Source: Vibrio coralliirubri
Lineage (GTDB): Bacteria; Pseudomonadota; Gammaproteobacteria; Enterobacterales; Vibrionaceae
Direction: 5' to 3'
DNA: 64,000 bases
Assembly (NCBI RefSeq): GCF_024347375.1
Contig: NZ_AP025470.1
Span: forward strand, 2,666,001-2,730,000
Shown here: positions 35,805 to 46,164 of the stretch, piece by piece
How positions within the stretch are numbered: the stretch's first letter is position 1
Layout of the letters: the number at the start of each line of letters is the position of its first letter
Translations under genes and position numbers: made by a program
The notes under the pieces: generated by a model
The model's input: only the letters and a program-made list of their open reading frames with translations
Database searches by the model: none
What the model was told of the DNA's origin: nothing

Positions 35805-37109
35805 ATGACTACCAACAACACGCGTCTGTTTAAAAAGTCTCTTTTAGCAGTAACAATTACACTGGCGTCTTCGCAAGCGATGGCAGCAGGTTTCCAACTT
35901 AACGCACAATCAGCTACCGGCCTTGGTCGTGCTTTCGCTGGTGATGCAGTAATCGCAGATAACGCGTCAGTCATGGCTCGTAACCCTGCAGCAATGGCAC
36001 TGTTTGACAAAACTGAGCTATCTCTTGGTTTTGAAACAATTACTACTGATATTAAAGTTAAAAATGCTACTTACACTTCAGTAAATGGCATTGGCGCAGC
36101 AGGCCCAACGACTGGTACACAGTCTTCAGATTACGATGATGCTGGTGGCACATCTGTTGCACCAAACATCCACCTTATCGTTCCTGTAAACGAAAAATTT
36201 GCTTGGGGTGTTAACGCATACTCAAACTTTGGTACGTCTACAGACTTTGGTAGTGATTTCGTAGCATCTGAATACGGCGGCGAGACAGATATCATGAGCC
36301 TTAACTTTGGCTTAGCTGGTTCTTACCGTTTAAATGAACAGTGGAGCTTTGGTGCAGGTCTGGATCTGATCTACGGTAAAGGCACACTAAAACGCTCATT
36401 TAGTGACACTACTTATACAGGTCCCGTCCTTCCACCAGCTGTTGACGGTGGTATAACTGGAGGGCTAAATGCGTTAAACGGTACAAGCATTGTTGATATC
36501 GATGAGGCAGATGGTTGGGGTGTTGGTTTTAACATCGGTACAGTTTACGAGCTAGACGAAAACAACCGCTTCGGTTTATCTTACCGCTACAGCCCAGAAA
36601 TTACGGCTAAAGACGATAAAGGACAAGAAATCGTTCTTCCACTACCAGATATGGCTGAGTTCTCGGGCTTCCACAAACTTAAAGATACCAAGTTTGCGGT
36701 TCACTACTCTCTACAGTGGGTTGGTTGGAAAGCGTTCGATAAAATTGAATTCGGTGGCGCGGCAAGTGCTCTTCCTGATTCAGCATACGAATGGAAGAAT
36801 GCAGGTCACATCTCAGTCGGTACTACGTATTACTTGAACAATAACTGGGATTTACGTGCTGGTTACATGTACGACATCGCAGCACAAGATGACCTGAAAT
36901 CAGTATCTGTTCCAGACTCTGATCGTCAATGGTTCTCTGCTGGTTTCACTTACCATATCGATACTGCATCTAACGTCGACTTTGGTTTCACTTACCTATT
37001 AGGTGAAGACGTAGATAACGTAAATGAAAGCTTAGGCGTTACATCTATCAGTGCAACTACTCGCGCTGATGCAATCCTACTAGGCCTGCAGTACAGCCGT
37101 AGCTTCTAA
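35805..37109 (+). CDS. FadL-family outer-membrane long-chain fatty acid porin (copy 1)
   Basis: The 434-residue OmpP1/FadL-type beta-barrel takes up long-chain fatty acids across the outer membrane. A signal peptide (cut after ASSQAMA) precedes the FadL-typical mature start AGFQLNAQSATGLGRAFAGDA and the NPAAMA motif; the C-terminal residue is Phe (YSRSF), as in outer-membrane barrels. The ATG at 35805 has AAGGA 9 nt upstream; the ATG four bases earlier is out of frame and stops quickly. It is followed by its own terminator and a paralogue, so the two copies are separate transcription units. Confidence 0.92.
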   Translation: MTTNNTRLFKKSLLAVTITLASSQAMAAGFQLNAQSATGLGRAFAGDAVIADNASVMARNPAAMALFDKTELSLGFETITTDIKVKNATYTSVNGIGAAGPTTGTQSSDYDDAGGTSVAPNIHLIVPVNEKFAWGVNAYSNFGTSTDFGSDFVASEYGGETDIMSLNFGLAGSYRLNEQWSFGAGLDLIYGKGTLKRSFSDTTYTGPVLPPAVDGGITGGLNALNGTSIVDIDEADGWGVGFNIGTVYELDENNRFGLSYRYSPEITAKDDKGQEIVLPLPDMAEFSGFHKLKDTKFAVHYSLQWVGWKAFDKIEFGGAASALPDSAYEWKNAGHISVGTTYYLNNNWDLRAGYMYDIAAQDDLKSVSVPDSDRQWFSAGFTYHIDTASNVDFGFTYLLGEDVDNVNESLGVTSISATTRADAILLGLQYSRSF

Positions 37110-37131
37110 TATAAGTTAATAAGTAATCCCC

Positions 37132-37159
37132 AAAGGGTCGCATTACGCGACCCTTTTTC
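37132..37159 (+). terminator. Intrinsic terminator between the two fadL-type genes
   Basis: The perfect 10-bp stem AAAGGGTCGC / GCGACCCTTT with a 5-nt loop is followed by a T-run. Confidence 0.9.
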
Positions 37160-37405
37160 ATTGCCTAAACCACTGACTCAAATCAATTTAAGCTTACAGT
37201 TGTAGCCTGCAAGGTCAATATATGACTACAAGTGTACGCTCAAATTTCGCAACACAGCCGAAACATTTAGATTATTTCTCTAATAATTAAACACATTTAC
37301 TCATTAAATCCCTAAAACACTGTTTTATTCGAATTTCATTTTTAAAGTAATGACTCTAAAAGTAGAATCACGCCACTAAATACTTATGATTCAGCGAACA
37401 TAATA

Positions 37406-38665
37406 ATGAAAATGAATAAGACTCTTCTATCTGCTGCAGTGGCAGTTGGACTACTTTCGACTTCAACCGTGACTCACGCGGCAGGTTTTCAACTAGCAGA
37501 ATACTCAGCAACCGGTCTTGGCCGCGCATACGCTGGTGAAGCAGCAATGGCAGACGGTGCAGACGCACAATGGCGTAACCCAGCAATGCTGACTTACCTA
37601 GAAGGTACTCAGGTTTCTGTTGGCGCTATCTATGTTGACCCGAACATTGATATCGAAGGTACCTCTGGCGGAAATACTCCAGCAAGTAGCAAAGATTTTG
37701 CCCACAGTGCTGTGATTCCAAGTTTTTATGTTTCTCATAAGTACAACGACAAGTTCGCATTAGGTTTTGCTGCTGGCACTAACTACGGTATGGAAACCGA
37801 CCTAGGTACTGACTTTGCTGGTGCAAACCACGGCAATGAAGCAAGCGTTATCAGCATGGAACTGAACCTAAATGCTGCATACCAAGTACTTGAAAATGTA
37901 TCAATTGGTGGTGGTATTCGCTACATCATGGCAGAAGGTAGCTTTGGTGCTGTTGCTGCTTCTGATTACTTGTTTATGAAGAAGGGCGACACACTAAAAT
38001 ACATGGAAGGTGAAGACACTGCATGGGGATGGCAAGTGGGTACCGCTTGGCAGATCAATGAAAACAACCGCTTAGGATTTACTTACAAATCAGAAGTCGA
38101 CTTAACTCTAGAAGGGCATGCTAACGGTCGTGGCTTCAATATGCTTCAACCGAATAAAAAAGATGCAGGGTCTATGGATCTTGCATTACCTGCAACCGCA
38201 GAGCTTGCGAGTTTCCACCAATTGACAGAAAAAGTCGCGGTTCACGCGAGTGTTAACTGGACAAACTGGAGCAGCTTCAAAGAACTTGTTGCTGATTTCC
38301 CAACAGAATCGGTGCCGATCAAAGAAGAAAATTGGGAAGACAACTACCGTTTTGCGATTGGTACGACTTACCAAATGACACCTAAATTGGCTCTACGTTC
38401 TGGTATCGCATACGACACTTCAGCGGTAAGCGAAGAGCACCGTACAGCGACAATCCCAGAAACAGACCGCACTTGGCTAAGTATTGGTGCAGGCTACCAA
38501 TGGTCTGAGCAACTAACACTAGACGCTGGTTTCACTTACATCCTAGCGAAAGACGCAAAAATGGTTGAAGATGACGCAAGTTCTGCGCCATTTGGTGGTG
38601 ACTTCGAAGGTGAAGTGACTGGTAGCATCTGGTTAGTGGGTATCCAAGCGAACTACCGCTTCTAA
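37406..38665 (+). CDS. FadL-family outer-membrane long-chain fatty acid porin (copy 2)
   Basis: This 419-residue paralogue of the preceding gene has signal peptide cleavage after TVTHAA/AGFQLAEYSATGLGRAYAGEA, the NPAMLT motif and a C-terminal Phe (IQANYRF). It lies 296 bp downstream in an AT-rich intergenic region that shows no FadR-like core, so it may be regulated differently from copy 1. The ATG at 37406 has no clear Shine-Dalgarno sequence. Tandem, diverged FadL copies suggest a range of fatty acid or hydrophobic substrates. Confidence 0.92.
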   Translation: MKMNKTLLSAAVAVGLLSTSTVTHAAGFQLAEYSATGLGRAYAGEAAMADGADAQWRNPAMLTYLEGTQVSVGAIYVDPNIDIEGTSGGNTPASSKDFAHSAVIPSFYVSHKYNDKFALGFAAGTNYGMETDLGTDFAGANHGNEASVISMELNLNAAYQVLENVSIGGGIRYIMAEGSFGAVAASDYLFMKKGDTLKYMEGEDTAWGWQVGTAWQINENNRLGFTYKSEVDLTLEGHANGRGFNMLQPNKKDAGSMDLALPATAELASFHQLTEKVAVHASVNWTNWSSFKELVADFPTESVPIKEENWEDNYRFAIGTTYQMTPKLALRSGIAYDTSAVSEEHRTATIPETDRTWLSIGAGYQWSEQLTLDAGFTYILAKDAKMVEDDASSAPFGGDFEGEVTGSIWLVGIQANYRF

Positions 38666-38694
38666 TCTACCGCCCTAAAAGTAGAAAGCATTAA

Positions 38695-38732
38695 AAAGGC
38701 TCGATGTTGTTTTCAACATCGAGCCTTTCTTT
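38695..38732. terminator. Bidirectional terminator between fadL copy 2 and mlaA
   Basis: The perfect 15-bp stem AAAGGCTCGATGTTG / CAACATCGAGCCTTT with a TTTT loop separates convergent genes. Confidence 0.93.
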
Positions 38733-38755
38733 TATCGGTTCTCTAAATCGTGTTT

Positions 38756-39541
38756 CTAGTAATCTTCTAGATAACCATCGATGAAGTCTTCTTCTTCAAG
38801 GTCGACCTCTTCAGGTTCAATCTCGGCTTTGAAATCACGACGTTGAATGTAAACATCACGCGTTAATGCATATGGATCAGGAGAATTATCCAACAGCGCC
38901 TCTTGTGACACTAACTGAGCACGTGTTTCCATGCCTTCAAATGCCCACTTGCCTAAGCTAGCCCAGAAATTCAAGAACGACAGAGGGACATACAAGCCAT
39001 CGACGGTTTCAGTCACTTCTCGCGTTGTTAGTGGACCATAACCCGGCACCATGAAGTACGGACCATTCCCTACCCCGTAATGACCAATCGCATCAGAGAA
39101 TGACTTATCATCGTATTTGGTGATCCCAGCTTCGCTGGCAATATCGATTAAGCCTAACAAACCAATCGTTGAGTTAATCCAAAAACGATTAAAATGGTCG
39201 AGTGCTTTCTCGCCATTACCCATAATGAGGTTGTTCACCATGCTTGATGGTTCGTCTAAGTTGGCTAGGAAATTGGAGATACCAGAACGCACTGGCACAG
39301 GGGTGTAGTCAACATAAGCGAGGGAAACAGGGCGAACTAAATAAGGATCTAGATATTCGTAGTTGATATCCCACATCGCTCGGTTGAAACCTTCAAAAGG
39401 ATCATTCGGGTGGGACTCTTCGACGTATTCAGAGGTTTCGAGGTTATCATCGTCAACACTTTCGTCCGGCGCACTTGAACACCCAACCGTTAAGCTTGTG
39501 ATAAAAAGTAAACTCGAGAGTCTTAAAACACTGGCAGACAT
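38756..39541 (-). CDS. mlaA: Phospholipid-removal lipoprotein MlaA (VacJ)
   Basis: The 261-residue outer-membrane lipoprotein starts with a signal sequence and lipobox (SLTVGC, lipidated Cys21). The family core begins DPFEGFNRAMWDINYEYLDP and includes YGPLTTREVTE. MlaA extracts mislocalised phospholipids from the outer leaflet and hands them to the Mla pathway; the other mla genes are not in the window. The very acidic C-terminal tail (EVDLEEEDFIDGYLEDY) extends beyond the E. coli protein. Its place next to fadL porins joins two envelope-lipid functions. Confidence 0.93.
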   Translation of the reverse strand: MSASVLRLSSLLFITSLTVGCSSAPDESVDDDNLETSEYVEESHPNDPFEGFNRAMWDINYEYLDPYLVRPVSLAYVDYTPVPVRSGISNFLANLDEPSSMVNNLIMGNGEKALDHFNRFWINSTIGLLGLIDIASEAGITKYDDKSFSDAIGHYGVGNGPYFMVPGYGPLTTREVTETVDGLYVPLSFLNFWASLGKWAFEGMETRAQLVSQEALLDNSPDPYALTRDVYIQRRDFKAEIEPEEVDLEEEDFIDGYLEDY

Positions 39542-39571
39542 ATCACCTTTTCCATAAGGAATTCAAAAAAT

Positions 39572-39595
39572 AAAAAAGGCCAGCAATCGCTGGCC
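39572..39595 (-). terminator. Intrinsic terminator of the ccm operon
   Basis: The 7-bp GC stem GGCCAGC/GCTGGCC with loop AATC and a T-run on the minus strand lies 70 bp after ccmI. Confidence 0.88.
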
Positions 39596-39665
39596 TCAAT
39601 TGTTTGGCTAAGTCTATACCGTTTATCTGCAAATCGGAATAGCTAACACCTATGCAAAGTGATGA

Positions 39666-40886
39666 TTAATATTGCTTATTGATATCAATGGTCACTGGAG
39701 CACCCAGTTCAACCACTTCACTTTCACCGTACCAATCACCTTCGCGAGTTGAAACGTTGCCGTCTGTATCAAGCCTAGCTCTAACCATCAGAGTTTCAAG
39801 GCTAGACAGCTCTTGTCCTTCCAACATGCTGTTGCCGTCATCAAGAACAACAGTACGCGGGAAAGTCCCTAGTGGGTAGCGTGCCGCTGCGATAGGCATT
39901 GGAGAACCATCAGCTCTGTGTACTGACACAATTAACACTGAGTTAGGGTCAGCATTCACGTCTGCAGATAGATCGAGCGTTACAGCAACAGTCTTACCTT
40001 GGTCAACACCCATAGTGTCGCCCATTTTCTTCTGAGCACTTTCAATACTGCGCGAAAGCATTTCATAGCGACTGTCTTGTGGACCAATCATCTGCTGCAT
40101 GATGCTCCAGTACTTCACAGCACCCGGGTAATCTTGACGCTCAAACGCATCGAACGCTAGCAGTGAGAACACACGAAGGTCGACGTAATCGTTTTGAATC
40201 AAACGGCTCAAAATCAAACGAGCTTGGTTCTGATCAGCTTCATCAGGTGAAAGCATCAGTGCTTGTGCGAAACCTAACTGAACATCTTCATTCTTAGGTT
40301 CAAGTTTGTAAGCTCGTTCCATAGAATCTTTTGCTGTTTCAGCATCACGGTTAGCCAGTGCAATACGACCAAGCAGCAACCAACCTGTTGAATCTTTTGG
40401 CTGGTAATGCAGACGAGTACGAAGCGCCAGAGTCAAATCTTCCAGCTCATCATCCGTTAGTGCACCACCTTCCGATGACATCAGCTTTTTAGACAATTCA
40501 GGAAGGTTAGAGCTCACTTCTTGCCAGTGTTGAACTTTGTCCAATGCACCGAACTTAAAGTACATACCATAAGTTACAACGACGACAAGGATGATCGACG
40601 GTACAACCACACCAAGCGTAGAGATTTGAGTCTTCTTCATCTCTTCTTGTGCAGGAACATCATCAAGCAAAGACTGTTTCAAATCAGCGATCAGTTCTTG
40701 TTGGTTATCAACAAGACCTTCCTCTGCTTCTACTTCTAACTCGACAAGACGGTCTTTATAGAATGCTTTGTTCAACTCGTCGCGAAGCATTTCATCATTG
40801 TTTGCCTTCTTATTAATAAAGGGCAGAACAATTAAGAAAATTGCCGCTAGCGAAAGGATAATGGTAGAAATCCAAAATAGAGTCAT
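39666..40886 (-). CDS. ccmI: Cytochrome c maturation protein CcmI
   Basis: The 406-residue membrane-anchored chaperone presents apocytochrome c to the CcmF/H haem ligation complex. Two hydrophobic segments (about 3-23 and 94-112) flank a cytoplasmic loop with a leucine-rich coiled coil. The periplasmic part (about 150-280) has TPR-like repeats (DSTGWLLLGRIALANRD), and the C-terminal domain follows. It shares the base at 40886 with the ccmH stop region, indicating tight coupling, and is the last gene of the operon. Confidence 0.92.
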   Translation of the reverse strand: MTLFWISTIILSLAAIFLIVLPFINKKANNDEMLRDELNKAFYKDRLVELEVEAEEGLVDNQQELIADLKQSLLDDVPAQEEMKKTQISTLGVVVPSIILVVVVTYGMYFKFGALDKVQHWQEVSSNLPELSKKLMSSEGGALTDDELEDLTLALRTRLHYQPKDSTGWLLLGRIALANRDAETAKDSMERAYKLEPKNEDVQLGFAQALMLSPDEADQNQARLILSRLIQNDYVDLRVFSLLAFDAFERQDYPGAVKYWSIMQQMIGPQDSRYEMLSRSIESAQKKMGDTMGVDQGKTVAVTLDLSADVNADPNSVLIVSVHRADGSPMPIAAARYPLGTFPRTVVLDDGNSMLEGQELSSLETLMVRARLDTDGNVSTREGDWYGESEVVELGAPVTIDINKQY

Positions 40887-41377
40887 TACTTCTTATCTCC
40901 GTCGTTCTCTTCATCGAGTAACGCTTTTAAGCGAGCTTCTTTGTCTGCATCCCAGTCTTTATCTGACTCTACTGCTGCTTTTGATTTTGACTTTCTGCTT
41001 CGTAAAATAATCAAACCAAACCCAAACACAACCACCGCAAACGGACCAATCCAAAGGATCGATGTAGCTAGTGTCAGTGGTGGATTGTAAGTCACAAAGT
41101 TACCGTAGCGAGCAATCATGTAATCAATGATATCTTGCTTCGACTTGCCGTCTTTTGTCATCTCGTACACTTTTTGGCGTAAGTCGACCGCTAGCTCAGC
41201 GTTCGAATCACCAATCGTGTTGTTCTGACATTTAGGACAACGCAGCGTATTGCTCAGCTCTTTAAACTGCTGTTCTTGATCCACGGTTTCAAATTCATGA
41301 AACTCGATAGGCGCAGCAGAGACTGTCGCTGAGATTGCGAACGTAGCGAATAGAGTAATCAGTACCTTTCTAATCAT
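40886..41377 (-). CDS. ccmH: Cytochrome c maturation thiol protein CcmH
   Basis: The 163-residue periplasmic, membrane-anchored protein has a signal peptide, the redox motif LRCPKCQN (Cys47, Cys50) and a C-terminal membrane helix (about 105-126). It reduces apocytochrome haem-binding Cys pairs for ligation. It is short, like the N-terminal half of E. coli CcmH; the other half corresponds to the separate ccmI. Overlaps ccmG by 4 bp. Confidence 0.94.
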   Translation of the reverse strand: MIRKVLITLFATFAISATVSAAPIEFHEFETVDQEQQFKELSNTLRCPKCQNNTIGDSNAELAVDLRQKVYEMTKDGKSKQDIIDYMIARYGNFVTYNPPLTLATSILWIGPFAVVVFGFGLIILRSRKSKSKAAVESDKDWDADKEARLKALLDEENDGDKK

Positions 41378-41925
41378 TTCGATTCCTCCAACAACTCTTG
41401 ATACATCGGCTCAAGGGTCGATGCCCAGTTGGTTGGGTTCACGTCACCAACATGACGGTAGCGAACCACGCCGTTAGCATCGATTAGGAAAGTTTCAGGA
41501 GCACCATACACGCCAAGGTCAAGACCTAGCATGCCATTACCATCAAACAGACTGATTAGGTAAGGGTTACCCAGCTCTTTTAACCAACCAACTGCTTTGT
41601 TGCGATCATCTTTGTAGTTAAGACCAATGATCTTAACGCCTTGATCCGCAAGCTTGTTCAGGTAAGAGTGCTCTGCATAACAAGTAGGACACCAAGTCGC
41701 CCACACGTTAAGCAGCAGTGGCTCACCTTTAAAGATTGCTTGATCATGAAACTTACCTGGTTGCTCTAAATCTTCTAGACCGAACTCAGGAACAGGCTTA
41801 CCAATCAATACAGATTCAAGCTTAGTCGGGTCATCGCCCGACTGGTTGCGCATTAATTGCGTTGCAAAGATTCCAGCTAGAACCATGAACGCAATCAATG
41901 GAATGAATAAAATCTTCTTGTTCAT
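41374..41925 (-). CDS. ccmG: Thiol:disulfide oxidoreductase CcmG (DsbE)
   Basis: The 183-residue thioredoxin-fold protein has an N-terminal membrane anchor and the active site WCPTC (Cys79/Cys82), followed by GVYGAPETFLID with the cis-Pro. It keeps CcmH and apocytochrome thiols reduced in the periplasm. It starts 5 bp after ccmF. Confidence 0.94.
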   Translation of the reverse strand: MNKKILFIPLIAFMVLAGIFATQLMRNQSGDDPTKLESVLIGKPVPEFGLEDLEQPGKFHDQAIFKGEPLLLNVWATWCPTCYAEHSYLNKLADQGVKIIGLNYKDDRNKAVGWLKELGNPYLISLFDGNGMLGLDLGVYGAPETFLIDANGVVRYRHVGDVNPTNWASTLEPMYQELLEESK

Positions 41926-41930
41926 TCGAA

Positions 41931-43901
41931 TTAAGCCTCCTGCTCTTCAGCCGACTTTTTTGTTGGCTTACGGAAACGGTAACGACGGTCACTGATAGCA
42001 ATAGCGCCACCAATCGACATGATCAAAGAACCAGCCCAGATCCAACGTACAAATGGTTTGTAGTAGATACGAACAGCCCAAGACTTGTTGTCGTCTAAAC
42101 GTTCACCCATTGCGATGTAAAGGTCGCGCGTTACGCCACGGTCAATCGCTGCTTCTGTCATCATAGACTTAGCTGTGGTGTAGAAACGTTTTTCAGCGTG
42201 AAGCGTGTTGATGTATTTGCCTTCTTTAGTAATTTCAAAGTCAGCAATGTAACCATCGTAGTTAGGACCATCTTTGTCACGAACCCCTGTAAACAGGAAG
42301 CTGTACTCTTCAAGCTGGTAGCTTTCACCTGGCGCCAGACGTACATCACGTTCGATGCTGTAGTTTTGCACCATCGCGATACCAATCACTGTCACGGCTA
42401 AACCAATGTGACCACACATCATTGCCCAGTGGCTACGAGGTAGCTTAGTGAGACCTTTCAGGAATGTATGACGGTGAGTCGCACGCTCATGCAGCTCAAA
42501 GCCGTGCATGAAGATGATCCAGAACGCCATTACCCAACCAGCAAACGCAGTACCACTGAAGCGGTCAGCCAGTAGAGCAACCATTAGCGCACTCAAACCA
42601 AGTGAGAATGCACCTGAAATCAGCATTGGTTTAACAAGCTTAGACAGGTTGTCACGTTTCCAGCGGATCAGAGGACCGATACCAAGCAAGAACGAGAACG
42701 GGATCATTAACCAGAAGAACAACATATCAAAGAATGGTGCACCGATAGATACCGAGCCCAAGCCTAACTGTTTGTGAACTAATGGCAGTAGCGTACCGAC
42801 TAATACAACGACAAGCGCTGCAATCAGTAAGATGTTGTTACCAAGCAGTGCGTTTTCACGAGAAACCAGATCGAAGTTACCGCGAACACGAACCGATGCG
42901 CCTTTAACGGCGAACAGCAGCAGTGAACCACCGATAACAAAGACTAGGAAACCTAGAATAAACATACCACGAGCAGGATCCGACGCGAATGCGTGAACCG
43001 ATACCAAGATGCCCGAACGAACTAAGAATGTACCTAGTAAGCTTAGCGAGAATGCAGAGATAGCCAGTAATACTGTCCAAGCTTTAAATGTGCCACGCTT
43101 TTCGGTTACCGCTAGTGAGTGCATCAGAGCAGTACCAGCTAACCAAGGCATGAATGAAGCGTTTTCTACTGGATCCCAGAACCACCAGCCACCCCAGCCA
43201 AGTTCGTAGTAAGCCCACCACGAACCTAGCGCGATACCTACTGTTAGGAATAACCAAGCTGCGATTGTCCAAGGACGTGACCAACGAGCCCATGCCGTAT
43301 CAAGACGACCACTCATTAGAGAAGCGATGGCAAAAGAGAACGCAACAGAGAAACCTACATAACCCATGTAAAGCATTGGCGGGTGAATAATCAAACCCGG
43401 ATCTTGCAGTAGTGGGTTCAAGTCACGGCCATCTACAGGGAAGAAAGGCAATGTACGTAGGAATGGGTTAGACGTTACGATAATGAACAGCAAGAAGCCG
43501 ACAGTAATCAAACCCATGATAGCTAGTACGCGAGCTACAGACTCTTGAGGCATACCACGGCTAAACGTCGCTACTGCAACCGTCCAACCCGCTTGGATAA
43601 GAACCCAAAGCAGTAATGAACCTTCGTGGGCGCCCCAAACCGCCGTAATTCGGTAGTACCAAGGCAGTTGGCTATTCGAGTTACTTGCTACGTATTGAAT
43701 CGTAAAATCATTTGTGTAGAACGCGTAACACAGGATAAAGAACGAAATCGCTAAGAATCCGAACATACCCCACGACAACGGTCGTGCGCTGTTCATCAAT
43801 AATGTGTTATTTCGAGCGGCTCCATACAGTGGGAGCACGCTTAGCAGCAATGCAAGTCCCAAGGACAGGATCATCGCAAAATGGCCGATCTCGGCTATCA
43901 T
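41931..43901 (-). CDS. ccmF: Haem lyase subunit CcmF
   Basis: The 656-residue multi-spanning inner-membrane protein transfers haem from holo-CcmE to apocytochrome c with CcmH/I. The tryptophan-rich WWD domain is present ([19 protein letters not shown], about residue 230) along with conserved His residues such as [16 protein letters not shown] LIIH. About 14-15 membrane segments are predicted. Full family length; overlaps ccmE by 4 bp. Confidence 0.95.
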   Translation of the reverse strand: MIAEIGHFAMILSLGLALLLSVLPLYGAARNNTLLMNSARPLSWGMFGFLAISFFILCYAFYTNDFTIQYVASNSNSQLPWYYRITAVWGAHEGSLLLWVLIQAGWTVAVATFSRGMPQESVARVLAIMGLITVGFLLFIIVTSNPFLRTLPFFPVDGRDLNPLLQDPGLIIHPPMLYMGYVGFSVAFSFAIASLMSGRLDTAWARWSRPWTIAAWLFLTVGIALGSWWAYYELGWGGWWFWDPVENASFMPWLAGTALMHSLAVTEKRGTFKAWTVLLAISAFSLSLLGTFLVRSGILVSVHAFASDPARGMFILGFLVFVIGGSLLLFAVKGASVRVRGNFDLVSRENALLGNNILLIAALVVVLVGTLLPLVHKQLGLGSVSIGAPFFDMLFFWLMIPFSFLLGIGPLIRWKRDNLSKLVKPMLISGAFSLGLSALMVALLADRFSGTAFAGWVMAFWIIFMHGFELHERATHRHTFLKGLTKLPRSHWAMMCGHIGLAVTVIGIAMVQNYSIERDVRLAPGESYQLEEYSFLFTGVRDKDGPNYDGYIADFEITKEGKYINTLHAEKRFYTTAKSMMTEAAIDRGVTRDLYIAMGERLDDNKSWAVRIYYKPFVRWIWAGSLIMSIGGAIAISDRRYRFRKPTKKSAEEQEA

Positions 43902-44380
43902 TGAGCATTTCCTTCTTTTTGTTCAGTCGTGTATTGCAAAGGCTCATGGGTTTTCTTCATTGCTTCCGCAACTTCAGAAGGCATGTACTCTTCATCGTGC
44001 TTTGCCAACACCTCAAACGCTTCGATTGTCGTTGCATTTTTAAGAACACCCTGAGCAACAATACCTTGGCCTTCACGGAAAAGATCAGGAAGGATGCCAT
44101 CGTATAGAATTGTTACTTTAGGGCCTACATCTTGCAAATCAAAGCTTACACGTAGTGATTCATTGTCACGGCTTACAGAGCCGACTACGACCATGCCACC
44201 AATACGTAGGCGTTGACCAACTTCAGGTTTCTTACCATCTTTGCCGTTGACCAGCTCAGTTGGTGTGTAGAACAGATCCATGTTCTGGTTAAGTGCGTAA
44301 ACCATCAATCCAACAGTCGCACTGATACCAAAAAAGATCGCTAAGACAATGCCCAGCCTCTTTTTACGTCTTGGGTTCAT
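43898..44380 (-). CDS. ccmE: Haem chaperone CcmE
   Basis: The 160-residue periplasmic haem chaperone has one N-terminal membrane anchor (about 10-30) and the covalent haem-binding His128 in [12 protein letters not shown], with Tyr132 nearby. It carries haem from CcmC to CcmF. The end runs into a flexible polar tail. Overlaps ccmD by 4 bp. Confidence 0.95.
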   Translation of the reverse strand: MNPRRKKRLGIVLAIFFGISATVGLMVYALNQNMDLFYTPTELVNGKDGKKPEVGQRLRIGGMVVVGSVSRDNESLRVSFDLQDVGPKVTILYDGILPDLFREGQGIVAQGVLKNATTIEAFEVLAKHDEEYMPSEVAEAMKKTHEPLQYTTEQKEGNAQ

Positions 44381-44583
44381 AGAGTGTTCTCCATATTTTT
44401 TGCTGCATCGATACGAGCTTGACGATCAATCTTAGCTTGTACTTCATTTAGTAATTGCTTACCACGACGAACGCTTACGACCAGTAAAATGATCATCGCG
44501 AGGAATGTGATTCCAAATGCACTCCATACATACGAGGCATAGCCTCCCATGGCAAAGAAATCACTCAAAGATTCAAAATACAT
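44377..44583 (-). CDS. ccmD: Haem exporter accessory protein CcmD
   Basis: The 68-residue small membrane protein has one helix (about 15-40, [19 protein letters not shown]) and a charged cytoplasmic C-terminus. CcmD helps release holo-CcmE from CcmC. It lies 14 bp after ccmC and overlaps ccmE. Confidence 0.9.
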   Translation of the reverse strand: MYFESLSDFFAMGGYASYVWSAFGITFLAMIILLVVSVRRGKQLLNEVQAKIDRQARIDAAKNMENTL

Positions 44584-44597
44584 AATTACCTACCCTA

Positions 44598-45338
44598 CTA
44601 CGCTTTTTCAGCCGCAAGCTTGCGAACCCATGGACGGTGACTTTCTTTACTGATGATTTCGTTGCGGAAACGAACCATAGTCACAGCACCAAAGAAAAAG
44701 GCGAAGCCGAAGATGTTAAGAAGAAGCGGCCATAACATGTCACTTGAAATAGAAGGCTTGTCGAACTTAGTGATCGTCGCGCCTTGGTGAAGTGTGTTCC
44801 ACCACTCTACTGAAAAGTGAATGATAGGTAGGTTGATGACACCAACGATAGCCAAAATGCCAGCCGCTTTGGCTGCTGTTTTTTGGTCGTCAAAAGCGTG
44901 GTGTAGTGCAATCACACCCAAGTATAAGAATAGAAGAATCAGCTCTGAGGTTAAACGCGCATCCCAAACCCACCAAGCGCCCCACATTGGTTTACCCCAA
45001 ACAGCGCCGGTTAGTAACGCAATGAAGGTAAACACAGCGCCAATCGGTGCCATCGCCAGTGCGGCCATGTCTGATAGCCTTACCTGCCATACCAAACCGA
45101 TAAAGGCAGCAATCGCCATCGACATGTATACACCCATCGACCAGATTGCAGACGGAACATGGATGTAGATGATACGGAAGCTATCGCCTTGTTGGTAATC
45201 AGAAGGCGCAAATGCAAGCCCCCACACGGTACCGACGGATAGACACAATAGCGCTAGGATCGAAAACCATGGCAAAAGTTTACCAGCAAGCTGATAAGAG
45301 GTTTCTGCTTTGGCATAGGGATGGAGCCATTTCCACAT
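44598..45338 (-). CDS. ccmC: Haem transporter/handling protein CcmC
   Basis: The 246-residue six-helix protein has the WWD domain WGAWWVWDARLTSELILL (about 135-152) and conserved periplasmic His residues (YIHVPSAIWS and ALHHAF). It loads haem onto CcmE. A gap of 148 bp, AT-rich, separates it from ccmB, and I see no terminator there, so a second promoter is possible. Confidence 0.94.
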   Translation of the reverse strand: MWKWLHPYAKAETSYQLAGKLLPWFSILALLCLSVGTVWGLAFAPSDYQQGDSFRIIYIHVPSAIWSMGVYMSMAIAAFIGLVWQVRLSDMAALAMAPIGAVFTFIALLTGAVWGKPMWGAWWVWDARLTSELILLFLYLGVIALHHAFDDQKTAAKAAGILAIVGVINLPIIHFSVEWWNTLHQGATITKFDKPSISSDMLWPLLLNIFGFAFFFGAVTMVRFRNEIISKESHRPWVRKLAAEKA

Positions 45339-45486
45339 GTTGTAATCTCACTCTTACTTCATATTGCTTACAGCTATTAAAGCTATAATTATAATAATTT
45401 TATTTGTCTTGCTTTCAGTTTTACTGACTCTATGAGTCCAATCGACACGTTTGGTTCACATTGGCTATACGATAACGGAACCCCAA

Positions 45487-46164
45487 TCAGTTCACACTCA
45501 CTCTAAGTGCGGCACTGATCGCAAAAGGCGTCATAGTCATCGCACCCATTAACATTGCCCCAAGCACCGCCAATTGGCCGTTGTATGCAACGCCCAAAGC
45601 CGCAGCGTCAATCGCTGACGTCGCGAAGATTAAAATGGGGATGTAAAGCGGCAAGATTAACAGGCTTAACAGGACTCCGCCCTTCTGTAACCCAACGGTT
45701 AACGCAACACCAATCGCACCAATAAAACTCAATGCGGGTGTTCCTACCAGCAAGGTCAACACAACTGAGAGCCATGTATCAAAATCTAAAGACAACAAAA
45801 CAGCCAATAATGGGCTGATTAAAATCAATGGTAACCCGGTCAACAACCAGTGTGCTATGACCTTGGACAATACTACCAACTGCAACGGGATGGGCATCAG
45901 CATCATCTGTTCAAGCGCGCCATCTTGAAAATCATCGCGGAAAAGACGTTCTAAAGAGAGCAATGCAGAGAGCAATGCGGCCACCCAAACAATACCCGCA
46001 GCAATACGCGCAAGTAGGTTTGGCTCGGGGCCGATACTCAAAGGGAATAGAGTTATAACAATGATGAAGAACCACAAAGGGTTAAAGATATCCGCTTGAC
46101 GTCGAAACGCGATAAGCAGTTCGCGTCGGATAATCGTGGTCATTGAAGAGATCATATTACTCAC
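45487..46164 (-). CDS. ccmB: Haem exporter permease CcmB
   Basis: The 225-residue inner-membrane protein has six hydrophobic segments and forms, with CcmA, the ABC part that releases holo-CcmE from CcmC. The family segment [18 protein letters not shown] is present. It overlaps ccmA by 8 bp. Confidence 0.93.
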   Translation of the reverse strand: MSNMISSMTTIIRRELLIAFRRQADIFNPLWFFIIVITLFPLSIGPEPNLLARIAAGIVWVAALLSALLSLERLFRDDFQDGALEQMMLMPIPLQLVVLSKVIAHWLLTGLPLILISPLLAVLLSLDFDTWLSVVLTLLVGTPALSFIGAIGVALTVGLQKGGVLLSLLILPLYIPILIFATSAIDAAALGVAYNGQLAVLGAMLMGAMTMTPFAISAALRVSVN